A stretch of 64,000 nucleotides of DNA from Cellulomonas sp. NS3 (GCF_024757985.1 NZ_CP103289.1:2418001-2482000), one strand, 5' to 3'. Positions 22,126 through 31,532 are shown, numbered from the stretch's first letter. The notes: a model not told the origin generated them from the sequence alone. Numbers and translations: made by a program.

Positions 22126-24099
22126 ATGGAGTGGTGGGGGGCGCTGGCCGTCGGTGTGCTCGCCATCACGGTGTTCTGGTTGCCCGGGCTCGCCCTAGGC
22201 CGCGTCGCCGGGCTGCGCGGCCTGCCCCTGACGGCCTCCGCCCCGCTGCTCACGACCGGCGTGCTCGCGCCCGCCGCCGTCGCCCTCGCCGCGGTGGGTG
22301 TCCCGTGGGGCCCCGCGAGCGCCGCCTGCGTCGTCGCCCTGGCCGTCGTGTGCGCGGCGCTCGTGCGCGCGTGGCTCGCACGGCGGTACGGGCGCGGCCC
22401 CGTCCCGCCCGTCCCGCCCGGGGCTCCCGGCGGCGGTGCGGGCTCGCGCCGCGCGTGGTGGCTGGTGCTCGCGGTGACGACCGGCACGCTCGGGCAGGTC
22501 GTGCCCGTCGCGCTCGGCCTCGGGCGTCCCGGGCGGATCCTGACGGCGCACGACGCGGTGGCCCACGCCGTCATGCTGCGGGGTGTCCGCGACACGGGGT
22601 CGGCGTCGAGCCTCGACGTCGCCGGGGCGCACGCGCTCGACGGGGTGTCGCACAGCTTCTACGGGGCCGGGTGGCACGGCGTGGCCGCGCTCCTCGGGAC
22701 CTGGCCCGACGCTTCGTCGGTGCTCAACGTGGCGTTCGTGGTGCCGTGCGCTCTGGCCTGGACGCTCGGGGTCGCGGCGCTCACCCAGGCGGTGTTCCCG
22801 GCGCGGCCGCGCGCGTGGTGCTGGGCCGCGGTCGCCTCGGCCGGGGGCGTCGCCCTCCCGCTGTACCTGGTCCTGCGCCCCGAGGGCATGGTCGCGAACG
22901 CGTTCGGGGTGGCCCTCGTGCCGGCGCTGCTCGCGCTCGTCACCGGCCGGCCGCCGGGCGGGCCGGTGCTGCGGTGGGGCCTCGTCGTGGTCGCGGGCGC
23001 CGGGCTCGTCCTGGTCCACCCCAACGCCGCGGCCTCCGCCGGACTGGTCCTGACGCCGTGGTTCGTCCCGCGGGTCGTGGGCTGGTGCCGCGGGCGCCGC
23101 CGCCGGACGGTCCTCGTCCTCGGGAGCCTCGTGCTGGGGGCGGTCACCGCCGCCGTCCTCGCCCGTGCGCTGCTCGCGGGGCGGACGGCCGCGATCCCGG
23201 TGCTGGGCGCCGAGCCGGAGGCACCGCTGCCCGCGTGGGAGGCGCTCCTGCTCGTGCTCGGTGGCGACGCGACGGAGATGGGCTGGGCGTCCGGGATGCC
23301 GGTCGTGCTGGCCGGCGTGCTGGGCGCCGTCCTCGTCCGGCGGTGCCGCGAGCCGCGCTGGCTGCTCGTCTCGGCCGCGCTGATGACCGCGTGGTTCCTG
23401 GCCGCCACGTCGCCGTGGCCGTACCTGACCGACGTCGACCGCCTCTGGTACGGCGAGCCGCGCCGCTTCGCGCCCGTGATGGCCGCGACGCTCCTCCCCC
23501 TCGCGGCGCGGGGCATCGACGCGCTGCCGAGCGCGTGGCACGCCCTCCGGCGGCACCGCGCCGGCTCGGGCGCCGCGACGGCCGAGGCCCCGCGCGCGCT
23601 CCCCCTCGCGGGCGCGCGCAGGCTCGTCCCGGGGGCGGTGCTGCTGCTCGTGGCCGGCGTGCCCGCCGCGCTCGGGCTCGTGCAGCTCGTGCGGTTCTCC
23701 TACACGGGCGCGGGCCAGAGCGTCGTCGCGGACGACGCCGAGCTGGCGATGATGCACCGGCTCGGGGACCGCCTCGACCCGCGGGGCGCGGTCCTGGGCT
23801 CGTCGTTCTCCGGGGCGGCGCACCTCTACGCGCTCCACGGCCAGGCCGTCGTCCCGCGCGACTACGCGACGGTCGAGGACGACGACCTGAGGTACGTCCG
23901 GACGCATCTCGAGGACCTGGGGGCGGACGCCGCCCTGTGCGACGCCCTCGACCGGCTCGGTGTCCGGTACCTGTACGTCGATGCGCACCCGTGGAACGTC
24001 CTCCCGGAGCACCTCGAGCTCCGCACCGCACCGGCGCGCGGTGCGCGGCTGCTCGACTCCGGCGGGACGGCGAGCGTCTACGAGCTCAGCGCCTGCTGA
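22126..24099 (+). CDS. Polytopic membrane protein, DUF6541-like (glycosyltransferase-C-like fold)
   Basis: A 657-residue protein with about 13 hydrophobic segments covering residues 1-535. A C-terminal extracytoplasmic domain of about 120 residues follows (from SYTGAGQSVVADDAELAMMHRL to VYELSAC). The first outward loop contains LTAHDAVAHAVMLRGVRDTG, with Asp in the place where lipid-dependent (GT-C) glycosyltransferases have theirs. It resembles the DUF6541 family of actinobacterial envelope proteins, whose function is unproven. Expression from a FliA-like promoter and convergence with a second GT-like gene suggest modification of pilin, flagellin or a surface polymer; this is inference. The last 22 bases overlap the opposing gene. 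Confidence 0.8.
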   Translation: MEWWGALAVGVLAITVFWLPGLALGRVAGLRGLPLTASAPLLTTGVLAPAAVALAAVGVPWGPASAACVVALAVVCAALVRAWLARRYGRGPVPPVPPGAPGGGAGSRRAWWLVLAVTTGTLGQVVPVALGLGRPGRILTAHDAVAHAVMLRGVRDTGSASSLDVAGAHALDGVSHSFYGAGWHGVAALLGTWPDASSVLNVAFVVPCALAWTLGVAALTQAVFPARPRAWCWAAVASAGGVALPLYLVLRPEGMVANAFGVALVPALLALVTGRPPGGPVLRWGLVVVAGAGLVLVHPNAAASAGLVLTPWFVPRVVGWCRGRRRRTVLVLGSLVLGAVTAAVLARALLAGRTAAIPVLGAEPEAPLPAWEALLLVLGGDATEMGWASGMPVVLAGVLGAVLVRRCREPRWLLVSAALMTAWFLAATSPWPYLTDVDRLWYGEPRRFAPVMAATLLPLAARGIDALPSAWHALRRHRAGSGAATAEAPRALPLAGARRLVPGAVLLLVAGVPAALGLVQLVRFSYTGAGQSVVADDAELAMMHRLGDRLDPRGAVLGSSFSGAAHLYALHGQAVVPRDYATVEDDDLRYVRTHLEDLGADAALCDALDRLGVRYLYVDAHPWNVLPEHLELRTAPARGARLLDSGGTASVYELSAC

Positions 24100-25286
24100 T
24101 CGCGGGGCCGCCGCTCGGACAGGAGCACGGCGGCGGGCGCGGCGAGCAGGAGCACCGTCGAGACCACGGCCCCCGAGGCGCCGAGCACGACGTACGGCCC
24201 GAGCACGAGCAGGGGCGTGGCGAGCGTCAGCGGGGTGCGCAGCCGGCGAGCGAGACCGGTCGGTGACGACCAGAGCCACAGCAGCAGCGCCACCAGCAAC
24301 GGGCCGGAGTAGTACGTCAGCCGGAGCGGGTCCAGGAGCAGCCGGACCGCCACGACGACCACCACGACACCGAGCACGGACCCGTGCCGACGGGACGCGG
24401 CGAGACTCCCGGCGAGCACGACGGCGCCGCCCTGCAGGAGCCGCAGCGACCAGCCGGGCGGCTCGAGCCCGGGGCCGAGCAGCCCGAGCGTCGAGTCGGG
24501 CGAGACCGACCAGTGGAACTCGAACGTGTTGACCTCGCCCCAGACGACGAACGGGACGTAGGCCACCAGGACGGTGAGCAGCGCGGCCGACCCCCCGAGC
24601 ATGACGTCGCCCGGACGACGCCGGACGAGGAGCACGGGCACGCCGAGAACGCCCCAGAGCTTGAGGGCGGCGGCCACGCCGACGAGCACGCCGGCCCGCA
24701 CGCGCGCGCCCCGCGAGGCCGCGTGCGCCGCGTGCGCGAGCACCAGGGCGACGAGCACGTCCTCGGGGTGCCCGGCCCCGACGGCCTCGGCCAGGAGCCC
24801 GCCGACGACGAACGCGGACCCGATCGCCCAGCGGGCCGCGAGGGCCGACCCGGGCGTGAACGTGCGGACGGCCCGGAGCGTGAGCCAGGTCAGGCCGGCG
24901 CCCTGCACGGCGCCGAGGACGAACAGGCGCGGCAGCGCGAGGGCGTCGAGCCCGGCGACCGCGACACCCGTCCCGAGCAGGTAGAGAGGGCCGATCTGCA
25001 GGCCCGGGTCGGCGAAGACGTCCCAGAACCCGGCGCCGAGCATGCTGCGGCCCGCGCGGGCGAACCAGGCGGGGTCACCGCCCGGCACGGACGTGCCGAT
25101 CAGCCCGCACACGACCGCCGCGAGCGGGATCAGGACGAGCCCGGGGCGCTCCCACAGGCGCCGCAGCGCGCGGTGCTGGCCCGGGCGCTGCTCACGGAGG
25201 CGGTCCCACTCCCGAGCCAGCCACCTCGATCCCGGACCGGCTGCGTCCGGGCGCCCGTCGAGCACGGCGTGCGGTGGGGCGGACAT
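24078..25286 (-). CDS. Polytopic membrane protein, GT87/DUF2029-like glycosyltransferase
   Basis: A 402-residue protein: soluble N-terminal 45 residues, then roughly ten hydrophobic helices. The region GTSVPGGDPAWFARAGRSML follows the first helix, AGHPEDVLVALVLAHAAHA is a short HPED motif, and LKLWGVLGVPVLLVRRRPGD follows. This arrangement is typical of polyprenyl-phosphate-dependent mannosyltransferase-like (GT-C) proteins; the substrate is unknown. ATG is preceded by GAGAGG. A FliA-like promoter lies 34 bases upstream. It ends inside the 3' end of the opposing DUF6541-like gene (22-base tail-to-tail overlap). Confidence 0.8.
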   Translation of the reverse strand: MSAPPHAVLDGRPDAAGPGSRWLAREWDRLREQRPGQHRALRRLWERPGLVLIPLAAVVCGLIGTSVPGGDPAWFARAGRSMLGAGFWDVFADPGLQIGPLYLLGTGVAVAGLDALALPRLFVLGAVQGAGLTWLTLRAVRTFTPGSALAARWAIGSAFVVGGLLAEAVGAGHPEDVLVALVLAHAAHAASRGARVRAGVLVGVAAALKLWGVLGVPVLLVRRRPGDVMLGGSAALLTVLVAYVPFVVWGEVNTFEFHWSVSPDSTLGLLGPGLEPPGWSLRLLQGGAVVLAGSLAASRRHGSVLGVVVVVVAVRLLLDPLRLTYYSGPLLVALLLWLWSSPTGLARRLRTPLTLATPLLVLGPYVVLGASGAVVSTVLLLAAPAAVLLSERRPRDQQALSS

Positions 25287-25320
25287 CGGGGCCTCTCGTC
25301 GGCGGTCGCTCTCCCTCGGT

Positions 25321-25349
25321 ACATCGGCCGGTCGGGTCCCGATGTTGAG
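25321..25349 (-). promoter_or_regulatory. FliA/WhiG-like promoter of the GT87-like gene
   Basis: Minus strand: CTCAACA-N14-GCCGATGT, 34 bases upstream of the start codon and downstream of the aroQ stop. It separates this gene from the aro operon on the same strand. Confidence 0.65.
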
Positions 25350-25372
25350 GGGGCGGACACCGCGGGGCGCGG

Positions 25373-25816
25373 TCAGCGCACGGCGGTGCGCACGGCGTCG
25401 AGGCCGAGCCGGTAGGAGTCGAACCCGAAGCCCGCCACCGTGCCGGTCGCGACCGCCCCGATCACGGACGTGTGGCGGAACTCCTCGCGCGCGTACGGGT
25501 TCGAGAGGTGGACCTCCACGAGCACGAGCCCTGCGCTCGTGACCTGCGCGGCGGCGTCCCGCAGGGCGTACGAGTAGTGCGTGAACGCCGCGGGGTTGAG
25601 CACGACGTGGCTCCGGGCGTCGACCGCTCCGTGCAGCCAGCCGACCAGCTCGCTCTCGGAGTCCGTCTGGCGGACCTCGACCTCGAGGCCCGCGTCGGCG
25701 CCCCACCGGGCCGCGGCGTCGACGAGGTCGGCGAAGGACGCCGAGCCGTAGACGTCCGGCTCGCGGGAGCCGAGCCTGCCGAGGTTCGGGCCGTTCAGGA
25801 TCAGCACGCGCGTCAT
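25373..25816 (-). CDS. aroQ: 3-Dehydroquinate dehydratase, type II
   Basis: Third step of the shikimate pathway. The 147-residue dodecameric-type enzyme shows LNGPNLGRLGSREPDVYG with the catalytic Tyr23, the active-site segment LNPAAFTHYSYALRDA and VEVHLSNPYAREEFRHTSV. ATG start. It is the last gene of aroC-aroK-aroB-aroQ, 35 bases after aroB. Confidence 0.96.
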   Translation of the reverse strand: MTRVLILNGPNLGRLGSREPDVYGSASFADLVDAAARWGADAGLEVEVRQTDSESELVGWLHGAVDARSHVVLNPAAFTHYSYALRDAAAQVTSAGLVLVEVHLSNPYAREEFRHTSVIGAVATGTVAGFGFDSYRLGLDAVRTAVR

Positions 25817-25851
25817 GCGGCGAGCCTAGGCGAGCGGCGCGTCCCCCCGCG

Positions 25852-26991
25852 TCACAGCGGGATCGCCGTGCCGGGCGCCGCCGCACCCTCCGCGACCTCG
25901 GCGTACGCCGCCGCGAGCAGCGTGGGGTCGGGGCCCTCGAGCCGCACGGGCCGGCCGACCCCCTCGAGGACGACGAACCGCAGGAGGTCGGCCCGTGTCT
26001 TCTTGTCCCGGCGCATGGCCGCGAGGAGCTGGTCCCACCGGTCCCCCCGGTAGCTCACGGGCAGGCCGACGGACGTGAGCAGCGCCCGGTGGCGCTGCAC
26101 GTCCTCGTCGGAGAGCCGCCCCGCGAGGCGCGCGAGCTCGGCCGCGAACACCATGCCGACCGACACGGCGGCCCCGTGCCGCCACGAGTAGCGCTCGACC
26201 TGCTCGATCGCGTGCCCGAGCGTGTGCCCGTAGTTGAGGATCTCCCGCAGCCCGGACTCCCGCAGGTCCTCCCCCACGACACGGGCCTTGACCGCCACGG
26301 AACGCTCGACGAGCTCGAGGAGCTCGTCGGACCGCGCCGCGCGCACCGGGTCGGCGACGAGCTCGGGGTCGGCCTCGACGATCTCGAGGATCCGCGGGTC
26401 CGCGATGAACCCCGCCTTGATGATCTCCGCGAGGCCGGCGACGTAGTCGTAGCGCGGCATCGTCTCGATCGCGGCGAGGTCGCACACGACCCCGGCGGGC
26501 GGGAAGAACGTCCCGACGAGGTTCTTGCCCTCGGCGGTGTTGATGCCGGTCTTGCCGCCCACGGCGGCATCGACCATCGCGAGCAGCGTCGTGGGGATGT
26601 GCACGACCCGGATGCCGCGCAGCCAGGTCGAGGCGACGAAGCCCGCGAGGTCGGTCGTGGCGCCGCCGCCGAGCGAGACGATCGCGTCCGACCGGGTGAA
26701 GTCCGCCTGACCGAGCACCTGCCAGCAGAAGGCGGCGACCTGCGCCGTCTTCGCCGCCTCCGCGTCGGGGACCTCCGCGAGCAGCGCCTCGTAGCCGTGG
26801 CCGAGGAGGTCGTCCCGCACCGCGTCGGCGGACGTGGCCAGCGCGGTCGGGTGGATCACGAGGACCCGCCGGACGCCGCTGCCGAGGATCCGGGGCACCT
26901 CGCCGAGCAGGTGCCGCCCGAGCAGCACGTCGTACGGCTGCTCGCCCTCGACGCGGACGCGCCGGGACGGGGTGGTCGGGTCGGTCGTCAC
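25852..26991 (-). CDS. aroB: 3-Dehydroquinate synthase
   Basis: NAD- and metal-dependent second step of the shikimate pathway. 379 residues. Visible are the NAD-binding SLGGGATTDLAGFVA, the VDAAVGGKTGIN segment, GLAEIIKAG and the metal-binding GHTLGHAIE. Starts with GTG in a GTGA overlap with aroK. The open frame continues upstream but only as a shadow of aroK. Confidence 0.97.
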   Translation of the reverse strand: MTTDPTTPSRRVRVEGEQPYDVLLGRHLLGEVPRILGSGVRRVLVIHPTALATSADAVRDDLLGHGYEALLAEVPDAEAAKTAQVAAFCWQVLGQADFTRSDAIVSLGGGATTDLAGFVASTWLRGIRVVHIPTTLLAMVDAAVGGKTGINTAEGKNLVGTFFPPAGVVCDLAAIETMPRYDYVAGLAEIIKAGFIADPRILEIVEADPELVADPVRAARSDELLELVERSVAVKARVVGEDLRESGLREILNYGHTLGHAIEQVERYSWRHGAAVSVGMVFAAELARLAGRLSDEDVQRHRALLTSVGLPVSYRGDRWDQLLAAMRRDKKTRADLLRFVVLEGVGRPVRLEGPDPTLLAAAYAEVAEGAAAPGTAIPL

Positions 26992-27587
26992 GTCGGGTCT
27001 CCCTCGGTCGGCTCCGCGCTCGCGCGGCGTGCGGGGTCCAGGTGGTCGTCGATCAGCTCGGCGACCGCGCGAGGGCGCAGCCCGTCGGTCGACACGCGCA
27101 GCGTCGAGACGGCGGTGTACACCGGGCGCCGGGCCTCCATGAGCGCCAGCCACTGCGCGCGGGGGTTGCCGAGCAGCAGCGGCCTGGCCTGGTTCAGCCC
27201 CACCCGCGGCGCGGCGTGCGCGAGGCTCACGTCGAGGAAGACGACCGACCCGCCGCCCGCACGGTAGTCCGCGAGCGCCTCCTGCGTACCCGGGTCGAGC
27301 ACCGCACCGCCGCCGAGCGCGAGGACACCGCGGTGCTCGTCGAGCGCGCGGGCCACGGCCTCGCGCTCGAGGGTGCGGAAGGCCGCCTCGCCGTCGTCGA
27401 CGAAGATCTCACGGATGGACCGGCCGGCACCGGCCTCGACGTCGGTGTCGGTGTCGCGGACCGGCAGGCTCCACAGCGTCCCGAGGGCCGCCGCGACCGT
27501 CGACTTGCCGGCGCCGGGCGGCCCGACGAGCACGACCCGCGGACCGCCGGGCGACGTCGGCACGCCCGGCTCGCGATCGGTTCCCAT
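26988..27587 (-). CDS. aroK: Shikimate kinase
   Basis: Phosphorylates shikimate. About 199 residues with the P-loop GPPGAGKST, the shikimate-binding DTDTDVEAGAGRSI (DxD), the GGGAVLDP motif and the lid Arg in QARPLLLG. The C-terminal 25 residues are a hydrophilic extension. A GTG lies directly before the ATG; I use the ATG. The gap to aroC is about 13 bases and the aroB overlap four. Confidence 0.95.
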   Translation of the reverse strand: MGTDREPGVPTSPGGPRVVLVGPPGAGKSTVAAALGTLWSLPVRDTDTDVEAGAGRSIREIFVDDGEAAFRTLEREAVARALDEHRGVLALGGGAVLDPGTQEALADYRAGGGSVVFLDVSLAHAAPRVGLNQARPLLLGNPRAQWLALMEARRPVYTAVSTLRVSTDGLRPRAVAELIDDHLDPARRASAEPTEGDPT

Positions 27588-27600
27588 CACTGCCCGCCGC

Positions 27601-28791
27601 TCAGCGCTGCAGCTCGGGGATCGCCTCGAGGTAGGCGTCGAGGTTCCGGCGGACCTCGGTGACCGAGTCGCCGCCCGCCTTCTCGAGCAGCGCGTCCGCG
27701 AGGACGAGGGCGACCATGGCCTCGGCGACGACCGCGGCCGGCGGGACGGCGCACACGTCGGAGCGCTGGTGCTGTGCCTTGGCGGGCTCTCCGGACGTGG
27801 TGTCGATCGTCGCGAGCGCGCGCGGCACCGTCGAGATCGGCTTCATCGCGGCGCGCACGCGCAGCACCTCGCCGTTGGTCATCCCACCCTCGAGCCCGCC
27901 GGCGCGGTTGGTCCGCCGGACGATCCGTCCGTCGGCGCCGCGCTCGATCTCGTCGTGGGCCTGCGACCCGCGTCGCCGGGCGGTGCGGAACCCGTCCCCC
28001 ACCTCGACGCCCTTGATCGCCTGGATGCCCATCAGCGCCGCGGCCAGCCGGGCGTCGAGCCGCCGGTCCGAGTGCACGTACGAGCCGAGGCCGGACGGCA
28101 GGCCGTAGGCGAGCACCTCGACGACGCCCCCGAGGGTGTCCCCCGCGGCGTGGCAGTCGTCGATCTCGGCGACCATCGCGGCGGACGTCTCGGCGTCGAA
28201 GCACCGCACCGGGTCGGCGTCGAGCGCGGCGACGTCCTGCGGCGCGGGCAGGTCCGCGTGCTCGGGGGTCGCGACGGGGCCGATCGACACGACGTGCGAG
28301 ACGATCTCGATGCCCGCGGCCTGGGCGAGGAAGCGGCTGGCGACGGTCCCGAGCGCGACGCGGGTCGCGGTCTCGCGGGCGCTCGCGCGCTCGAGCACCG
28401 GGCGCGCGTCGTCGAACGCGTACTTGCGCATCCCGACGAGGTCGGCGTGGCCCGGCCGGGGACGCGTCAGGGGCGCGTTGCGGGCGCGCTCGAGCACGGA
28501 CGGGTCGGCCACGGGGTCGGCGGACATCACGTCGACCCACTTGGGCCACTCGGTGTTGCCGATCTCGATCGCGACGGGTCCGCCCTGGGTCAGGCCGAGC
28601 CGCACGCCACCGAGGAGGCGCACCTCGTCCTGCTCGAACTTCATCCGCGCCCCGCGCCCGTAGCCGAGCCGGCGGCGCGCGAGGGCGGCCTGGATGTCGG
28701 GGGTCGACACCTCGACGCCGGCGGGCAGACCCTCGAGGATCCCGACCAGCGCGGGGCCGTGCGACTCACCGGACGTCAACCAACGCAGCAT
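27601..28791 (-). CDS. aroC: Chorismate synthase
   Basis: FMN-dependent formation of chorismate from EPSP. 396 residues, beginning [21 protein letters not shown]. Further signatures are [28 protein letters not shown] and [13 protein letters not shown]. It is the first gene of the aroCKBQ operon and follows the strong terminator of the pilMNO operon. The ORF extends 27 codons upstream, but the ATG used matches the family N-terminus. Confidence 0.97.
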   Translation of the reverse strand: MLRWLTSGESHGPALVGILEGLPAGVEVSTPDIQAALARRRLGYGRGARMKFEQDEVRLLGGVRLGLTQGGPVAIEIGNTEWPKWVDVMSADPVADPSVLERARNAPLTRPRPGHADLVGMRKYAFDDARPVLERASARETATRVALGTVASRFLAQAAGIEIVSHVVSIGPVATPEHADLPAPQDVAALDADPVRCFDAETSAAMVAEIDDCHAAGDTLGGVVEVLAYGLPSGLGSYVHSDRRLDARLAAALMGIQAIKGVEVGDGFRTARRRGSQAHDEIERGADGRIVRRTNRAGGLEGGMTNGEVLRVRAAMKPISTVPRALATIDTTSGEPAKAQHQRSDVCAVPPAAVVAEAMVALVLADALLEKAGGDSVTEVRRNLDAYLEAIPELQR

Positions 28792-28862
28792 GGCGCCGAT
28801 CATCCCACGAGCTGCGGGAGCGCCCGTGGCGGTGTCCGCGTGCCGGTCGCCGGACGCGGCTC

Positions 28863-28892
28863 GGCGCCGCACCGTCGGGACGGTGCGGCGCC
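28863..28892 (-). terminator. Terminator of the pilMNO operon
   Basis: A perfect 13-base stem (ggcgccgcaccgt and complement) with a 4-base loop starts 13 bases past the pilO stop. It insulates aroC from pilus transcription. No U-tract. Confidence 0.75.
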
Positions 28893-28905
28893 GGGCGGTG
28901 CGGTC

Positions 28906-29712
28906 TCAGCCGAGCGGTGCAAAGGGGTTCTTCGCGGGGTCCGGCACGGGCAGCGCCGGCGGGGCCGGCGGCGCCGCGGCGGGGTCGGTCACCGTGGGCG
29001 CGACCGAGGTCTCCGGCAGCACGTACAGGTACCCGGTGATGGTCAGCTCGAGGTCGCCGGGGTTCGTCGCGGGCCGGCCCGAGGAGGACTCCGCGGTGCC
29101 GAGCGCGGTGCCCGAGAGCCCCTCGACGAGGAGCAGCCGCTGCGCACCGCGCTGGAGCGCGTCCAGGAAGGCCAGGACGGACTGGTGCGTCCCCACCACG
29201 TTGAGGCTCGCGTTGACGGCGTAGAACGAGTCGACCGGTGCAGGTCCGGTCGGCGCGGCAGCGGTGGTGCTCCCGTCGGCGGCGGGCGCGGCGGCCGGGT
29301 CCGTCGCTGCGGCGTCCTCGGTCACCGGGGCCTCGGCCACGGGAGCCGCGGCGCCGACCGGCACGACCGGCTCGGCGAGCCCGGTCTGGAGCGACGTGAT
29401 CGTGACGCCGTGCGTCACCGCGAGCGTGCTGAGCTCACGCTGGTAGGCGGCCAGGTCGTACGACGTCGGGATCTGCAGACGAGCCGACGCGAGCTCCGCA
29501 CGGAGCGCGTCGAGCTGCTCGAACTGCTCCTTGAGCCGGACGATCCGGGTCTCGGTCAGCGCGTTCTGGTCGACCTGGGACTCCGCCTGCACGCGCGTCT
29601 CCGACGCCGCGGCGAACACGGGCGAGATCACCAGGAACCACCCGGCGAGGCCCACGGTCAGGCTCGCCGCGACCGTCCCCGCGATCCAGGGTCCCGCCTT
29701 GGGTGCGGCCAT
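28906..29712 (-). CDS. pilO: Type IV pilus alignment-complex protein PilO-like
   Basis: A 268-residue bitopic protein: short cytoplasmic start, transmembrane helix at about 9-35, coiled-coil-like segment (RVQAESQVDQNALTETRIVRL..., described only in part; about 40-85). A periplasm-facing domain interrupted by an Ala/Pro/Thr-rich linker (about 125-160) follows, then a second half with FYAVNASLNVVGTHQSVLAFLDALQRG. Position after PilM-PilN, topology and the ferredoxin-like segment identify it as PilO. It links the inner-membrane ring to the assembly platform. The C-terminus is proline-rich. One-base overlap with pilN. Confidence 0.85.
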   Translation of the reverse strand: MAAPKAGPWIAGTVAASLTVGLAGWFLVISPVFAAASETRVQAESQVDQNALTETRIVRLKEQFEQLDALRAELASARLQIPTSYDLAAYQRELSTLAVTHGVTITSLQTGLAEPVVPVGAAAPVAEAPVTEDAAATDPAAAPAADGSTTAAAPTGPAPVDSFYAVNASLNVVGTHQSVLAFLDALQRGAQRLLLVEGLSGTALGTAESSSGRPATNPGDLELTITGYLYVLPETSVAPTVTDPAAAPPAPPALPVPDPAKNPFAPLG

Positions 29713-30428
29713 CAGTTCCCCTCCGTTGCTGCAGCGGCGTCGGCGACCGGCGCGAACCGGAGCGCGAAGGCCGTCTCGTTGACCTGGACCGTCGAGGACA
29801 CCGTGTAGGCCACGACGCCGTCGTCCTCGCCGAGCGCCTCGGCCGTCGCGTTCGCGGCGTAGAAGCCCGGGACGGAGTTGAGCGCGTCGATCCACGCGGC
29901 GTTGTCGGGCAGCCCGACGGCGGTGCTCGTGAACGTGATCGTGCCGATGCCCTGCGTCGCCAGCGGGTCCGCCGGCGCCTCGGGTGCCGTGACCGGGGTC
30001 GCCTGGGCGACCGTGAACGTGCTGATGCTGACGTTGGTGGGCAGCACCGCGGCGACGGCGTCGAGGTACTGCTTCCACAGCACCTCCGTGGACATCCCGA
30101 GGGTGCGCGCCTCGGTGGCCCGGCGCAGGTCGTTGACCACGCGCGGGACCTCCGCGTACTCCGCCTCCTGCGCCTGGAGCTCGGCGGCGCGCGCCTGCGC
30201 CTCGGCGAGCTCGGAGTCCGCCGAGCCGCGGGCGAGCAGCGCCGCACCGTAGAGGCCGGCGACGAGGACGAGCACGACGACGAACGCGAGCGCGAGCCAG
30301 CGCTTGAGGTGGACCAGGCCCCGTGCCGCGCGGACCTCCGGCGGCAGCAGGTTGACCTGCGGGAGCTCCGGGGCGCCGACGAGCACCCCTCCGCCGCGGC
30401 GCGACGGCTTCTCGAGCGTGAGACTCAT
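29712..30428 (-). CDS. pilN: Type IV pilus alignment-complex protein PilN
   Basis: A 238-residue bitopic protein. The PilM-binding N-terminal motif is QVNLLPPEVRAAR (about 24-36), followed by a transmembrane helix at 45-66 and a coiled coil with many Glu/Ala residues (70-100). A C-terminal domain with LPTNVSISTFTV and GTITFTSTAVGLPDNAAWIDALNSVPGF completes it. It should form the PilM-PilN-PilO complex. ATGA overlap with pilM, TGATG overlap with pilO. Confidence 0.92.
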   Translation of the reverse strand: MSLTLEKPSRRGGGVLVGAPELPQVNLLPPEVRAARGLVHLKRWLALAFVVVLVLVAGLYGAALLARGSADSELAEAQARAAELQAQEAEYAEVPRVVNDLRRATEARTLGMSTEVLWKQYLDAVAAVLPTNVSISTFTVAQATPVTAPEAPADPLATQGIGTITFTSTAVGLPDNAAWIDALNSVPGFYAANATAEALGEDDGVVAYTVSSTVQVNETAFALRFAPVADAAAATEGN

Positions 30429-31492
30429 GCTGCTGCTCCGTATGCCAGGCCCACGGGCATTGCCATGAGCGACTCGTGACCGGCGAACGCCTCGCGCCCG
30501 CCGGCGGTGCGCGCGACCGAGAGGGTGGCGAGCGGGTCCCCGAGGGTGACGGGGAGCCGGCTCGCGCTCGAGAGGTACTGCCCGAGCCCCGGGAGGTGGG
30601 CGCCGCCGCCCGTGAGGACGGCGAGCTCGATGCCCTTGCCGGGGTTGTTGCCCGCGTAGTAGACGAACGTGTTGCGCACGGCCTCGATGAGGTTGCGCGT
30701 GACGTCGGTGAGCGCCTCGCTCGCGTCCTGGTGCTCGGGGCCGACGGCGTACCCGATGCCGATGGTCCGCTTGAGCTTCTCCGCGTCCATGACCGACAGG
30801 TTCATGGTCCGGGCGATCGCGTCGGTGCCCTCCTGGCCACCGACGGGCAGCGTGCGGATGAAGCGCGGGACGCCGTGGGACACGATCGTCACGTCGGTGA
30901 CCCGGGCGCCGATGTCGACGAGCGCGACGGTCCGCTGACCGAGCTCACCGCGGGTCAGGCCGCGCAGCAGGGCGAACGCGTTGAGGTCGACCATCGCGGG
31001 ACGGAGCCCGGCCGACTCGACCGCGAGCACGTTGGCGCTCACCGTGTCCCGGACCGCGGCGACGAGGAGCCCGTGGACCGTGCGGCCCTGCTCGCCGTCG
31101 AACTCGTCGGTCGGGTAGAAGTCGAGCAGCGCCTCGTCCGTCGACATCGGCAGCAGCTCCTGCACCTGGAACGGCAGGGAGGCGCGCAGCTGCGCCATGG
31201 GCATCGCGGGCAGCGAGAGCTCGCGCACGACGACGCGCTGGTTGCCGACGCCGATCACGACGTCCTTGGAGTCGAACTTCTGCTGGACCCACAGCTCGCG
31301 GATGGCGTGGGCGACGACCTCCTGGTCGCTGACCTCGCCGTCGCGCACCGCGCCGATCGGCAGCGGCACCTCCCCGTACCGCACCAGCGTGGGCTGGCCC
31401 TTGCCGGTGCGACCCCCGGCGCCGAAGTCGAGCTGTGCGGCGCGCACGGCGGTCGTGCCGATGTCGAGCCCGATGACCCGCGTCTTTGCCAC
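30425..31492 (-). CDS. pilM: Type IV pilus assembly ATPase-like protein PilM
   Basis: Actin-fold (FtsA-like) cytoplasmic protein of 355 residues. The nucleotide-binding signatures are VIGLDIGTTAVRAAQL at the N-terminus, VALVDIGARVTDVTIV and LTGGGAHLPGLGQYL. It recruits PilN and couples to the assembly motors. The open frame starts eight codons earlier, but a GGAAGGGG Shine-Dalgarno lies just before the GTG chosen (VAKTRVIGLDIG). It heads the pilMNO operon behind its own FliA-like promoter. Confidence 0.94.
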   Translation of the reverse strand: MAKTRVIGLDIGTTAVRAAQLDFGAGGRTGKGQPTLVRYGEVPLPIGAVRDGEVSDQEVVAHAIRELWVQQKFDSKDVVIGVGNQRVVVRELSLPAMPMAQLRASLPFQVQELLPMSTDEALLDFYPTDEFDGEQGRTVHGLLVAAVRDTVSANVLAVESAGLRPAMVDLNAFALLRGLTRGELGQRTVALVDIGARVTDVTIVSHGVPRFIRTLPVGGQEGTDAIARTMNLSVMDAEKLKRTIGIGYAVGPEHQDASEALTDVTRNLIEAVRNTFVYYAGNNPGKGIELAVLTGGGAHLPGLGQYLSSASRLPVTLGDPLATLSVARTAGGREAFAGHESLMAMPVGLAYGAAA

Positions 31493-31532
31493 GCGTATCC
31501 CCTTCCGGTGAGGCACGTCTGTGCCTCTCCTC

